Of a stretch of 64,000 nt of DNA, positions 46,109 through 53,769 are shown piece by piece. Position 1 is the stretch's first letter. Each line of letters starts with the position of its first letter. The translations under genes were made by a program, and so were the position numbers. The stretch is from Nostocoides sp. HKS02 (GTDB taxonomy: Bacteria > Actinomycetota > Actinomycetes > Actinomycetales > Dermatophilaceae), in assembly GCF_009707485.1 (NCBI RefSeq), contig NZ_CP046121.1:186001-250000 (forward strand), written 5' to 3'. The notes under the pieces are model-generated. The model saw nothing but the letters and a program-made list of their open reading frames with translations. It made no database searches and was not told where the DNA came from.

Positions 46109-47496
46109 CCCGCACGCTGCTCACGGCCATCGGTGGTCCGGCCGAGTCCCAGCTGGTGGCCGCGCTCGAGGCCGCGGCGGGGTATGCCGTGGCTCGCCGC
46201 TGCGCAGACCTCGCCGAGCTGCTCGCCGCTGCCGCTGCCGGGCTGGGTGAGGTCGCGTTGGTGTCGGCGGACCTGCGTGGGCTGGACCGCTCGGCGCTGA
46301 GCGAGCTGGCGGCTCACGGGGTGCAGGTCGCCGGGGTCGTTGCCCCGGGTGACGAGGTGGGTGAGCGGCGCCTTCGTCAGCTCGGGCTGGGCGTCGTGCT
46401 GTCCAGCGCCCTCGACCCACACGGGCTCGACGAGGCTCTCGACAAGGCGCTCGAGCATGTTCAGGACCACGCTCTCGACCACGGCGTGGACCACGCTCTC
46501 GACCACGGCGTGGACCGCGCTCCGGATCATCCGCGGGACCACGCCCCGCCCGACACGCTCGGCCAGCCCGTGGCCAGCCACGCCACCGACGACCACGCGG
46601 CCGAGCTGCCCTCCGCGCCAGGCGGCCCGGGCGGCACGGGGGCGGATGCGAAGGCCCGCGGGCGCGTCATCGCCGTCTGGGGTCCGACCGGAGCGCCGGG
46701 TCGCAGCATGCTGGCGCTCAACCTGGCCGCCGAGCTGGCGCTCGCTGCCCCGACGCTCCTGGTCGACTGTGACACGCACGGGTCGTCGCTCTCCCAGGCT
46801 CTGGGCCTGCTTGACGAGGCGCCGGGCATGGCCGCGGCCGCCCGCGCAGCCGACCAGGGCACCCTCGACCTGCTCGCGCTGGCGCGCGTGGCGCCCGAGG
46901 TGACGCCCGGGCTCCGGGTGCTCACCGGCATACCGCGGGCCGAGCGCTGGACCGAGCTGCGGGCTGCCGCGGTCGGCCACGTCCTCGACCTCGCTCGTGA
47001 CCTGGCCAGCTGCGTCGTCGTGGACTGTGGGTTCTCCATCGAGGACGACGAGGAGCTGTCCTACGACACGCTCGCGCCGCGCCGGAACGCCGCGACCCTC
47101 TCGGCCCTGGCGGCCGCCGATGACCTGCTGGTCGTCGGCAGCGCCGACCCGGTGGGGTTGCAACGGCTGGTCCGGGCGGTGCAGGACCTACGCGCGGTGC
47201 CCGCTCCGGCTCCACGGGTGGTGGTGAACCGGGTGCGGGCGTCGTCGGTCGGCTCGCACCCCGAGCGTCGGATCGGCGAGGCGCTCGAACGCTTCGCCGG
47301 CATGGACGACCTCACCTACCTGCCCTGGGACCAGGCTGCCCTCGACGGCGCGATGCTGGCCGGACGGTCGCTGGTCGAGTTCGCGCCCCAGTCCGCCCTA
47401 CGTCGGGCCATCGCCGACCTCGCGACGACCTTCGTCGACTCGCGGCTCGACCAGCGTCGGTCGCGCGGCACCCGTCGCGCGCGGGTCAGGAGCTGA
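46105..47496 (+). CDS. TadZ/CpaE-like MinD-family protein with degenerate P-loop
   Basis: 463 residues. The N-terminal receiver-like region (about 1-120) is followed by a low-complexity Asp-His linker (about 120-160). A MinD-like domain comes next: VIAVWGPTGAPGRSMLALNLAAELA, TLLVDCDTHGSSLSQALG, CVVVDCGFSIEDDEELSYD and VVVNRVRASSVG. The deviant Walker A lysines are missing: GPTGAPGRSM stands where KGGxGKT is expected, so nucleotide hydrolysis is doubtful. Partner of the overlapping SAF protein. The 3' end overlaps the convergent membrane gene by 11 bases. Confidence 0.8.
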   Translation: MTRTLLTAIGGPAESQLVAALEAAAGYAVARRCADLAELLAAAAAGLGEVALVSADLRGLDRSALSELAAHGVQVAGVVAPGDEVGERRLRQLGLGVVLSSALDPHGLDEALDKALEHVQDHALDHGVDHALDHGVDRAPDHPRDHAPPDTLGQPVASHATDDHAAELPSAPGGPGGTGADAKARGRVIAVWGPTGAPGRSMLALNLAAELALAAPTLLVDCDTHGSSLSQALGLLDEAPGMAAAARAADQGTLDLLALARVAPEVTPGLRVLTGIPRAERWTELRAAAVGHVLDLARDLASCVVVDCGFSIEDDEELSYDTLAPRRNAATLSALAAADDLLVVGSADPVGLQRLVRAVQDLRAVPAPAPRVVVNRVRASSVGSHPERRIGEALERFAGMDDLTYLPWDQAALDGAMLAGRSLVEFAPQSALRRAIADLATTFVDSRLDQRRSRGTRRARVRS

Positions 47497-48853
47497 ACAA
47501 CAGGGTCAGACCCGCCACCGTGTAGAACACCATCAGGGCCAGCAGGGGCACCTGACCGAGCACGGCAGCCCTGCGCGGAAACAGCGAGATCGCGCGTTCG
47601 TGGGCCAGGACCACGCCGAGCACGTGCCCGGTGATGATGGCCACGACCTGGATCCCGGCCACCAGACTCGGGGCGATCAGCGCCGGCGAGGGGCTCAGCG
47701 CGGCGGTTCCGAGCCAGTTGGCCCCGACCTGCAGCGGGTCGGACATCTTGGCGAGCCCGTGGGTGCCCTCCCAGACCCACAGCGACCAGTAGTGCGCGAC
47801 GAGGTATCCCGCCGCGATGGGGATGAGCGACGGAGCGAACGCGGTGGCCACCCCCCGTGGAGAGATCCCGGCCAGGCGTGCGGAGACGAGCGCGGCGAGG
47901 CCCAACGAGCCCGCCACGACCAGGCACATGGCCACCAGGCCAGCAGTCTGGAGCAGCCGGGCGGGGACCGCGGAGGACTGGACGAAGGTGTACCACCGGG
48001 CCTCGCCCGAGAACCCGTCGTATGCCGTGCTCCCGAGCATCACGGACGTCACGGCCAGCAGGCCGGGGTGCACCCTGACCTGCAGCGGGCCGTGCATGGG
48101 CGTGCGCAGCACCCATCGCCCGTCGGCGCGTCGACCCAGCGGGCTGAGCGAGCCGTAGAGCGTGGACCAGGCCGTGAACGGGTCGCCCGCCCGCAGGTAC
48201 GCCGGCCCGAACGTCAGGCTCAGGACCAGGCTGACGAGCAGGTAGCCCAGGATCGCGATGCGCAGGGTCGGGAGCGTGGCGTTGTCGGGCGCGATCAGCT
48301 CGAGCCACACGAAGGCGAGCAGGCCGAGCGCCGCCGGCCAGTACCCGAGGCGGTACTCCTCGACGAGGGCGAAGTCGTCCTCGATGCGGCCCAGGGCGAG
48401 CAGCCCGCGGCGGATCCAGCGGACCGGGTTCACCAGCCGCCAGATTCCGCCCACGACGAAGGACAGGAACGCGAGCCCGACCCAGAGCCACACGTAGACC
48501 ACGATCGGCACCGGGTTGTTCGCGTTGTCCTGCCCAGCCAGCAGCGCCAGCAGCGTCCATCCGGTGACCGCCAGGCTGAGGGCGACGAACACCGCACGGA
48601 CCGGGCCGGAGTCCAGCGCCAGCGCGAGGGCCATGGGCAGGAGGCGACCGTCCGTCGGGCGCAGGCGCGGCTCACGCCACAGGGCTCCGAGCGCGACGAA
48701 GGAGACCAGCAGCGCCGCCGCGGCCCCCACCAGCACGAATCCGAACGGGAGCGGCAGGTCCTCGCGCGAGCCCACCCCATGGGCTGGCAGGGCGGTGAGG
48801 AAGTCTCTCGCGACGGCATACGGCATTGGCGCTTGCAGCGTCATCTTCGTCAC
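47486..48853 (-). CDS. Integral membrane protein of unknown function
   Basis: 455 residues, GTG start (TKMTLQAPMPYAVARDF follows). Nine to ten hydrophobic segments, with WLWVGLAFLSFVVGGIWRLVNPVRWIRR near 125 and AGYLVAHYWSLWVWEGTHGLAK near 365. The conserved-looking Arg and Trp/His clusters at membrane edges suggest a real family, but I do not recognise it and assign no function. Divergent from the WS/DGAT gene with a 40-base gap, convergent with the TadZ-like gene. Confidence 0.7.
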   Translation of the reverse strand: MTKMTLQAPMPYAVARDFLTALPAHGVGSREDLPLPFGFVLVGAAAALLVSFVALGALWREPRLRPTDGRLLPMALALALDSGPVRAVFVALSLAVTGWTLLALLAGQDNANNPVPIVVYVWLWVGLAFLSFVVGGIWRLVNPVRWIRRGLLALGRIEDDFALVEEYRLGYWPAALGLLAFVWLELIAPDNATLPTLRIAILGYLLVSLVLSLTFGPAYLRAGDPFTAWSTLYGSLSPLGRRADGRWVLRTPMHGPLQVRVHPGLLAVTSVMLGSTAYDGFSGEARWYTFVQSSAVPARLLQTAGLVAMCLVVAGSLGLAALVSARLAGISPRGVATAFAPSLIPIAAGYLVAHYWSLWVWEGTHGLAKMSDPLQVGANWLGTAALSPSPALIAPSLVAGIQVVAIITGHVLGVVLAHERAISLFPRRAAVLGQVPLLALMVFYTVAGLTLLFSS

Positions 48854-48893
48854 GAATCGCAGTCTAAAGTGCGTGTTCTGCCACGATGTGGGG

Positions 48894-50318
48894 GTGCCTG
48901 ACCGCCTGAACTCCCTCGACGCGTCGTTCCTCTACCTCGAGGAGACGACGACCCCGATGCATGTCGGGTCGGTCATGGTGTTCGACGCGCCGAGCGATGG
49001 TTTCGACTACGACCGGCTGGTGCAGCTCATCTCGACGCGGATCGCGTTCGTGCCGCGGTACCGCCAGCGGATCCGGCAGATCCCGGGCCGACTGGCCAAC
49101 CCGGTGTGGGTCGATGACGAGCACTTCGACATGACCTACCACGTCCGACGCTCGGCGCTTCCCCGGCCGGGCACCGACGAGCAGCTGCAGGAGTTCGTCG
49201 CGCGCATCCAGCCACGGGCCCTGGACCGCAACCGCCCGCTGTGGGAGATCTACCTCGTCGAGGGCCTCGCAGAGGGCCGCTTCGCCATCGTCAGCAAGTC
49301 CCACCAGGCCCTCGTCGACGGGATCAACGCCGTCGACATCGCCCACGTCATCGTCGACGGTGACCCCGCGGTCGAGGGCCTCATCCCCGACTCCTGGCGA
49401 CCGTCGCGGGAGCCCAGTGACGTCGAGCTGCTCACGGGGGCGCTTGTCGATGCGATCCGCCGGCCCAGCGAGATCGCCGAGAACATCCGCGGCGGCATCA
49501 TCGACGTCAAGGCCGTGGGGTCGCGCGCCCTCACGGCGGCTGGCGACGTCGCCTCGACCCTGGCCAGGACCGCTGCAAGGCCCGCGCCGCACTCGCCGCT
49601 CAACGCCACGGTGGGCGAGGCCCGCCGCTACGTCATGATCGGCACGGACCTCGAGGACTACCGCAAGGTCCGCAGCCGCCTGGCCCGAGGCAACTACGCC
49701 GACGACGTGACCATCAACGACGTCGTGCTCGCCACCATCTCGGGGGCGTTCCGCACGTGGCTGCTGACCCGCGGCGAGTCGGTCCACTCCGGCACCACGG
49801 TGCGCGCCATGGTGCCGGTGAGTGTCTACGACGAGGACGCCCGCCACGTCGGCAGCCGGCTCACTGCCTGCTTCGTCAACCTGCCCGTGGGTGAGCCGGG
49901 ACCGTCGATGAGGCTGCACCAGATCGCGTTCGCCATGCGCCAGCAGATGGAGGGCGGCCAGGCAGTGGGCGCGGAGTCGCTCGCGGGACTCGCCGGGTTC
50001 GCGCCACCGACGTTGCACTCGCTCGGCGCGCGGTTGGGTTCGGCGATGTCGCGGCGGCTGTTCAACGTCGTCATCACCAACGTGCCCGGTCCCCAGCACA
50101 CCCTGTATGCCGGTGACGCCCAGATGCTCTCGACCTACCCCGTGATGCCGCTCGCGAAGGGCCAGGCGCTGGCGATCGGCCTCACCTCCTACGACGGCGG
50201 GGTCTACTACGGACTCAACGCCGACCGCGACTCGATGCCCGACATCGACGTGCTCGGCCAGAGCATCGTCGACTCGCTGGCCGAGCTCCTCGAGAGCCAC
50301 CGGTCGAAGTCGCGATGA
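48894..50318 (+). CDS. WS/DGAT-family O-acyltransferase
   Basis: 474 residues from GTG 48894. Bifunctional wax ester synthase/diacylglycerol acyltransferase family, which uses acyl-CoA to make storage triacylglycerol or wax ester at the inner membrane. N-terminal LNSLDASFLYLEETTTPMHVGSVMVFD and PLWEIYLVEGL are typical, as are the C-terminal NVVITNVPGPQHTLYAGDAQ and GLTSYDGGVYYGLNAD. The catalytic HHxxxDG motif reads SHQALVDG here, with Gln in place of the second histidine, so activity or acceptor may be altered. Stop overlaps the patatin start by four bases. Confidence 0.88.
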   Translation: MPDRLNSLDASFLYLEETTTPMHVGSVMVFDAPSDGFDYDRLVQLISTRIAFVPRYRQRIRQIPGRLANPVWVDDEHFDMTYHVRRSALPRPGTDEQLQEFVARIQPRALDRNRPLWEIYLVEGLAEGRFAIVSKSHQALVDGINAVDIAHVIVDGDPAVEGLIPDSWRPSREPSDVELLTGALVDAIRRPSEIAENIRGGIIDVKAVGSRALTAAGDVASTLARTAARPAPHSPLNATVGEARRYVMIGTDLEDYRKVRSRLARGNYADDVTINDVVLATISGAFRTWLLTRGESVHSGTTVRAMVPVSVYDEDARHVGSRLTACFVNLPVGEPGPSMRLHQIAFAMRQQMEGGQAVGAESLAGLAGFAPPTLHSLGARLGSAMSRRLFNVVITNVPGPQHTLYAGDAQMLSTYPVMPLAKGQALAIGLTSYDGGVYYGLNADRDSMPDIDVLGQSIVDSLAELLESHRSKSR

Positions 50319-51316
50319 CGGCCGCCCGCCCAGCAGGCCGGCCACGGCGGGGACTCGTCCTCGGTGGTGGTGGCGTGCTGGGTGCCGCCTGGATGGTGGG
50401 GGCGCTCAAGGCGTTGGAGGAGGAGCTGGGGCTCGATGCCCGCGACTTCGACGGCTTTGTCGGGACGTCGGCGGGGTCGGTGCTGGCTGGCCTGCTCGGG
50501 GCCGGCGTGTCGGTCGACGACCTGTTGCGTCACCAGCTCGAGGGAGCGCTCGACCTGGGGCCGCTCGCGGGGTTCGCGTGGGACTACGAGAGGGACACCG
50601 GTGGCGACCGCCCGGGCCTGCCACGACCCGGGCTCGGGTCCCGAGAGCTGTTGCGGCGCAACGCCCGCAACCTGCGGCACCTGCCGCCGACCGCCGTCCT
50701 CTCGGCCATCCTGCCCGAGGGCCGCGGGAGCATCGACGCCGTGGGCGGCCTCGTGCGACACGTCGTGCCGTCGGGGTGGGTCGACCGCGAGGGAGTGTGC
50801 GTGGTGGCCCTCGACTACGACAGCGGTGAGCGGGTGGCCTTCGGGCGGCCGGCGTCGCCGGAGGTCGACCTCGCCGATGCGGTGATGGCCTCGTGTGCCA
50901 TCCCGGGCTGGTACCAGCCGGTCCGGATCGGGGAACACCGCTACATCGACGGTGGGGCGTGGTCCTCCACCAACCTCGACCTCATGGTGGGCGAGCACCT
51001 CGACGAGGTCTACGTCCTGGCCCCGCAGGTCAGCTTCGTCCGCGACGCTCCGAAGCACTGGCGCACCCGGGTCGAGCGCCAGTGGCGCAACCGCGTGACG
51101 CTTCGAGTGCTGCGCGAGCTGCACCGGGTGCACGACGATGGTGCCGAGGTCACCGTGCTCGGGCCCGGCGAGGAGGACCTCGAGGCGTTCGGGTCGAACC
51201 TCATGGACGTGACGCGTCGACCGCTCGTCATCGAGACCTCCCTGCGCACGTCCGCCGTCTCCCTGCACAACCCTGCTCCACTGCCCGACCGGTCCGACTT
51301 CGAGGATGTGGGATGA
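50315..51316 (+). CDS. Patatin-like phospholipase
   Basis: 333 residues. Ser-Asp dyad acyl hydrolase. The oxyanion loop RRGLVLGGGGVLGAAWMVGALKALEE is followed by the nucleophile elbow FVGTSAGSVLAG (GxSxG). The catalytic aspartate is in YIDGGAWSSTNLDL (DGG), with VDLADAVMASCAIPGWYQPV just before it. Cytosolic or peripherally membrane-bound; no signal peptide. The overlap with the WS/DGAT gene suggests a lipid turnover pair: one makes and the other hydrolyses acylglycerols. Its stop overlaps the next ATG. Confidence 0.93.
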   Translation: MTAARPAGRPRRGLVLGGGGVLGAAWMVGALKALEEELGLDARDFDGFVGTSAGSVLAGLLGAGVSVDDLLRHQLEGALDLGPLAGFAWDYERDTGGDRPGLPRPGLGSRELLRRNARNLRHLPPTAVLSAILPEGRGSIDAVGGLVRHVVPSGWVDREGVCVVALDYDSGERVAFGRPASPEVDLADAVMASCAIPGWYQPVRIGEHRYIDGGAWSSTNLDLMVGEHLDEVYVLAPQVSFVRDAPKHWRTRVERQWRNRVTLRVLRELHRVHDDGAEVTVLGPGEEDLEAFGSNLMDVTRRPLVIETSLRTSAVSLHNPAPLPDRSDFEDVG

Positions 51317-51726
51317 CCCAGACCAGGATCTACGTGCCCCTGACCGCCGCCGGAGTGCGACGACTGGCCGCCGACCGCCAGATCGGCAGCGGCAGCCTGC
51401 GGGCCTTCGCCGTGACCGGGCGAGTGGAGCGGGCAGACCCGACCGGCGACGAGGAGGAGTGGGAGTATGCCGCCCTGACCGAGTCGGTCGAGGCGGCCAC
51501 GGCCGCGCGTGGCTCGCAGGAGCGGCGCGTCATCGCCGCCGCCGACGTGGACCCGACCTGGGTGCAGGAGCAGGGTGACACGCCGGCATCGGTGCAGATC
51601 TCGTCACCGGTGCCGCTGTCGAGAGTCGTGTCGTTCCACGTGGACGAGTCGCCGGGCGACGAGGGGATGGACGACCTGCTCTGGTACGACGCGACCGAGC
51701 TCGAGGAAGTCCTGCGCCTGCTCTGA
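51313..51726 (+). CDS. DUF6912 family protein
   Basis: 137 residues. Begins MTQTRIYVPLTAAGVRRLAADRQI and has EYAALTESVEAATAARGSQERRVIAAADVD, PVPLSRVVSFHVDES and a DDLLWYDATELEEVLRLL end, the pattern of the small actinobacterial DUF6912 proteins, often found beside patatin-like genes. Function unknown; soluble, acidic. Coupled to the patatin gene by an ATGA overlap. Convergent with the next minus-strand operon. Confidence 0.85.
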   Translation: MTQTRIYVPLTAAGVRRLAADRQIGSGSLRAFAVTGRVERADPTGDEEEWEYAALTESVEAATAARGSQERRVIAAADVDPTWVQEQGDTPASVQISSPVPLSRVVSFHVDESPGDEGMDDLLWYDATELEEVLRLL

Positions 51727-51736
51727 CCGGTGCTGG

Positions 51737-52132
51737 TCAGGTGGCGCCGGATCCAGGGGCCGTCTCGGGTGGTGTCACCGCGGGTGGCGTCAGCGACGGA
51801 CGGCCGAGGCCGGCACCCTCGGGCACGGCGATGACGGTCTCGGGGCCAGCCAGTCGCACGCGCCCGGTGAACTGCCAGCCGGTGAGGTCGCCCGCGGGTA
51901 GCTCGTCGCGGTTGACCGCGACGGACAGTTCTCCGCCAACGGTCTCGCGCAGGAGGTTGGGATCGGCCTCGGTGGTGACCGCGGCACCGACGTCGTCCGC
52001 GGCACTGACGTCGTCCGCGGCACTGACCTTGAGCCGGACCACATCCCACCGGTCGACGGTCTCGTGCCGGTGCCTGTCGATCACCCGGCCGGTGAGGATC
52101 GTCTGGTTCTCGATGGGACTGACCACGCACAT
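51737..52132 (-). CDS. Hypothetical protein with internal SAADDV repeat
   Basis: 131 residues, ATG overlapping the ATP-grasp stop by one base. The beta-rich N-terminal half (TILTGRVIDRHRHETVDRWDVVRLKV) and a second beta segment (ELSVAVNRDELPAGDLTGWQFTGRVRLAG) flank an 18-bp duplication that encodes SAADDVSAADDVGAA. The C-terminus is Pro/Thr-rich. No signal peptide or known domain. Last gene of the protease/ATP-grasp cassette. A small Ser/Asp-repeat protein beside an ATP-grasp ligase could be its substrate, but the folded-looking flanks argue equally for a structural protein. Not recognised. Confidence 0.6.
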   Translation of the reverse strand: MCVVSPIENQTILTGRVIDRHRHETVDRWDVVRLKVSAADDVSAADDVGAAVTTEADPNLLRETVGGELSVAVNRDELPAGDLTGWQFTGRVRLAGPETVIAVPEGAGLGRPSLTPPAVTPPETAPGSGAT

Positions 52133-53064
52133 CACCTCCGCTGGCCGGTCACGTCCGCGACCGGCTCGGTCTTGCCGGCGAGCAGGCGCACGAGCGCCTC
52201 GCTGATCGGCTGGCCGGTGTTCGACTCGAAGTAACTGTAGCCGGGCATCGGGTTGACCTCGAAGCACACCATGTCCCCTGACGGCGTCTCGCGCAGGTCG
52301 ATCCCGACGAAGGGCAACGACAGCGACGCCGCAAGGTCGACGCACCGCTGCGCCACGTCGTCGCTCAGGGTGGTCGCGGTGAGGTCCGCATCGAGGCCCT
52401 CCCGCGCGGCATACCGGTAGTCGGTGGCGGCGCACTCGATCCGCGTGGCGAACACCTCGCCGCCCACGACGTGCACCCGCACGTCGACGCCCTCGACGAA
52501 CGCCTGGAACTGGGTCGGCAGCGTCCGGACGCGCTCGAGTCGGCCGAGGTACCCCGCGTCGAGGCGCTGCACGATCGAGCGCACGCCGCTGATCGACTTG
52601 AAGACCACCCCGCCGACGCGGTCCGCGAACTCGACCACCTCGTCGGGGTCGGTGGTGACCAACGACTCGGGGACGGCGAACCCGGCGGCGGCGATGAGCT
52701 GGGCCTGGAACGGCTTGCTCGAGTTGGAGTGCATGGTGCGGGGCCGGTTCACCACCCGCGCGTCGGCCGTGTCGAGCCACGACACCACGGCGTCGGCGAT
52801 GGCGGACTCGCGCTGGTGGGCCACCGGGTCGTGAGCGACGGGCGCGAGCGGCCGGGCGTATGCCGCGTCGAAGTCGGCGAGGGGTACGCGCGCCCACGGC
52901 ACCCGCAGCTGTCCGGCGACGGCGCCGCCCCACTCGACCACCGAGAAGTCGCAGCCGTCCAACGCCTGCTGGTCCAGGACGAGGTGCTCGGCCTCGAGTC
53001 GCTCGGCAGCCCGAACCGCCCGCGACAGCGCCGGGTCGTCGCCGTAGCCGAAGAAGAGGATCAC
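52132..53064 (-). CDS. RimK/MvdD-like ATP-grasp ligase
   Basis: 310 residues, GTG start. The N-terminal Rossmann-like part (ILFFGYGDDPALSRAVRAAE) is followed by an ATP-grasp fold: NRPRTMHSNSSKPFQAQLIAAAGFAVPESLVTT, VVFKSISGVRS (glycine-rich loop lysine), FQAFVEGVDVRVHVVGGEVFATRI, FVGIDLRETPSGDMVCFEVNPMPGYSYFE (metal ligands Asp and Glu-Asn; all cited in part). Closest in style to RimK and to the MvdC/MvdD ligases that crosslink peptides. It forms acyl-phosphates on Asp, Glu or C-termini and joins an amine or hydroxyl. Start overlaps the preceding gene by four bases. The substrate is not visible from sequence. Confidence 0.87.
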   Translation of the reverse strand: MILFFGYGDDPALSRAVRAAERLEAEHLVLDQQALDGCDFSVVEWGGAVAGQLRVPWARVPLADFDAAYARPLAPVAHDPVAHQRESAIADAVVSWLDTADARVVNRPRTMHSNSSKPFQAQLIAAAGFAVPESLVTTDPDEVVEFADRVGGVVFKSISGVRSIVQRLDAGYLGRLERVRTLPTQFQAFVEGVDVRVHVVGGEVFATRIECAATDYRYAAREGLDADLTATTLSDDVAQRCVDLAASLSLPFVGIDLRETPSGDMVCFEVNPMPGYSYFESNTGQPISEALVRLLAGKTEPVADVTGQRR

Positions 53065-53768
53065 GCGCCCACCCCCACGAGCATGGCTCCGGCGGCCCGG
53101 ATCCGCGCATCGTCATGCAGGAGTGGGACGGTCGACACGTCGCTCACCCGGTCGCCCGCGTCGAGCCCGACCTCGAGGACCCGGCACGATCCGGCTGCGG
53201 CGAGCCGCGTGCACGCCCGGGCCTCGGCGGGGTCCCCGGCACCCACGACCTCGTCGCCCGCTACGAGCACCGTCCGGACGGTGCTCGCGTTGGCGCCGGC
53301 GACAGGCAGCAGGCAGTCTGCCGCGACCTGCCGCCAACGGGCCGGGGACCAGCCGGGTCCGGTCGGGCTGACGCCCTCACAGGCGTTGACGGCGCGCGGG
53401 CCGAGCGAGGACAGCCAGCTGACGAGGAGCGCGGTGAGCTCCGCGTGGGCGTAGGCCACGTCGCCGGCGTCGGCCGTGCGGAGTCCGGGCGGCACGAGCC
53501 ACTGCTGCGAGCGGAACCACACGGCGGCGAGGGTGTCGTCGGTCAGCACTCGCGGATCGGGTCCCGCCAGGCGCACCGACGTGCGGGCGACCCCGGCGGC
53601 GTCCACGCGGTGGCTCCACCCGGCACAGGCCAGCTCGTCGCCCGACACGACCACGACGTCGCGGGCGGCCTGCCCCGCCGCCCGCGGGTGACGGGCGGCT
53701 GCTCGCGCGGCCGCCCGTCCGCCGACGTCGCCGGGATCGGCGACGACGAGGAGCACTCGCTTCGTCAC
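53061..53768 (-). CDS. Hypothetical protein, possible degenerate ATP-grasp partner
   Basis: 235 residues from GTG 53768, one base after the protease stop. TKRVLLVVADPGDVGG is a Rossmann-like opening. AVWFRSQQWLVPPGL, AHAELTALLVSWLSSLGPRAVNACEGVSPTGPGWSPARWRQVAADCLLPV (cited in part) resembles the pre-ATP-grasp part of RimK/MvdD-type ligases, where a conserved Trp/Arg helix and an 'xVN' strand precede the ATP domain. The rest is too short and lacks clear ATP-grasp metal ligands. I infer an inactive or partial ligase paralogue that may pair with the downstream enzyme. Confidence 0.55.
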   Translation of the reverse strand: MTKRVLLVVADPGDVGGRAAARAAARHPRAAGQAARDVVVVSGDELACAGWSHRVDAAGVARTSVRLAGPDPRVLTDDTLAAVWFRSQQWLVPPGLRTADAGDVAYAHAELTALLVSWLSSLGPRAVNACEGVSPTGPGWSPARWRQVAADCLLPVAGANASTVRTVLVAGDEVVGAGDPAEARACTRLAAAGSCRVLEVGLDAGDRVSDVSTVPLLHDDARIRAAGAMLVGVGA

Positions 53769-53769
53769 G

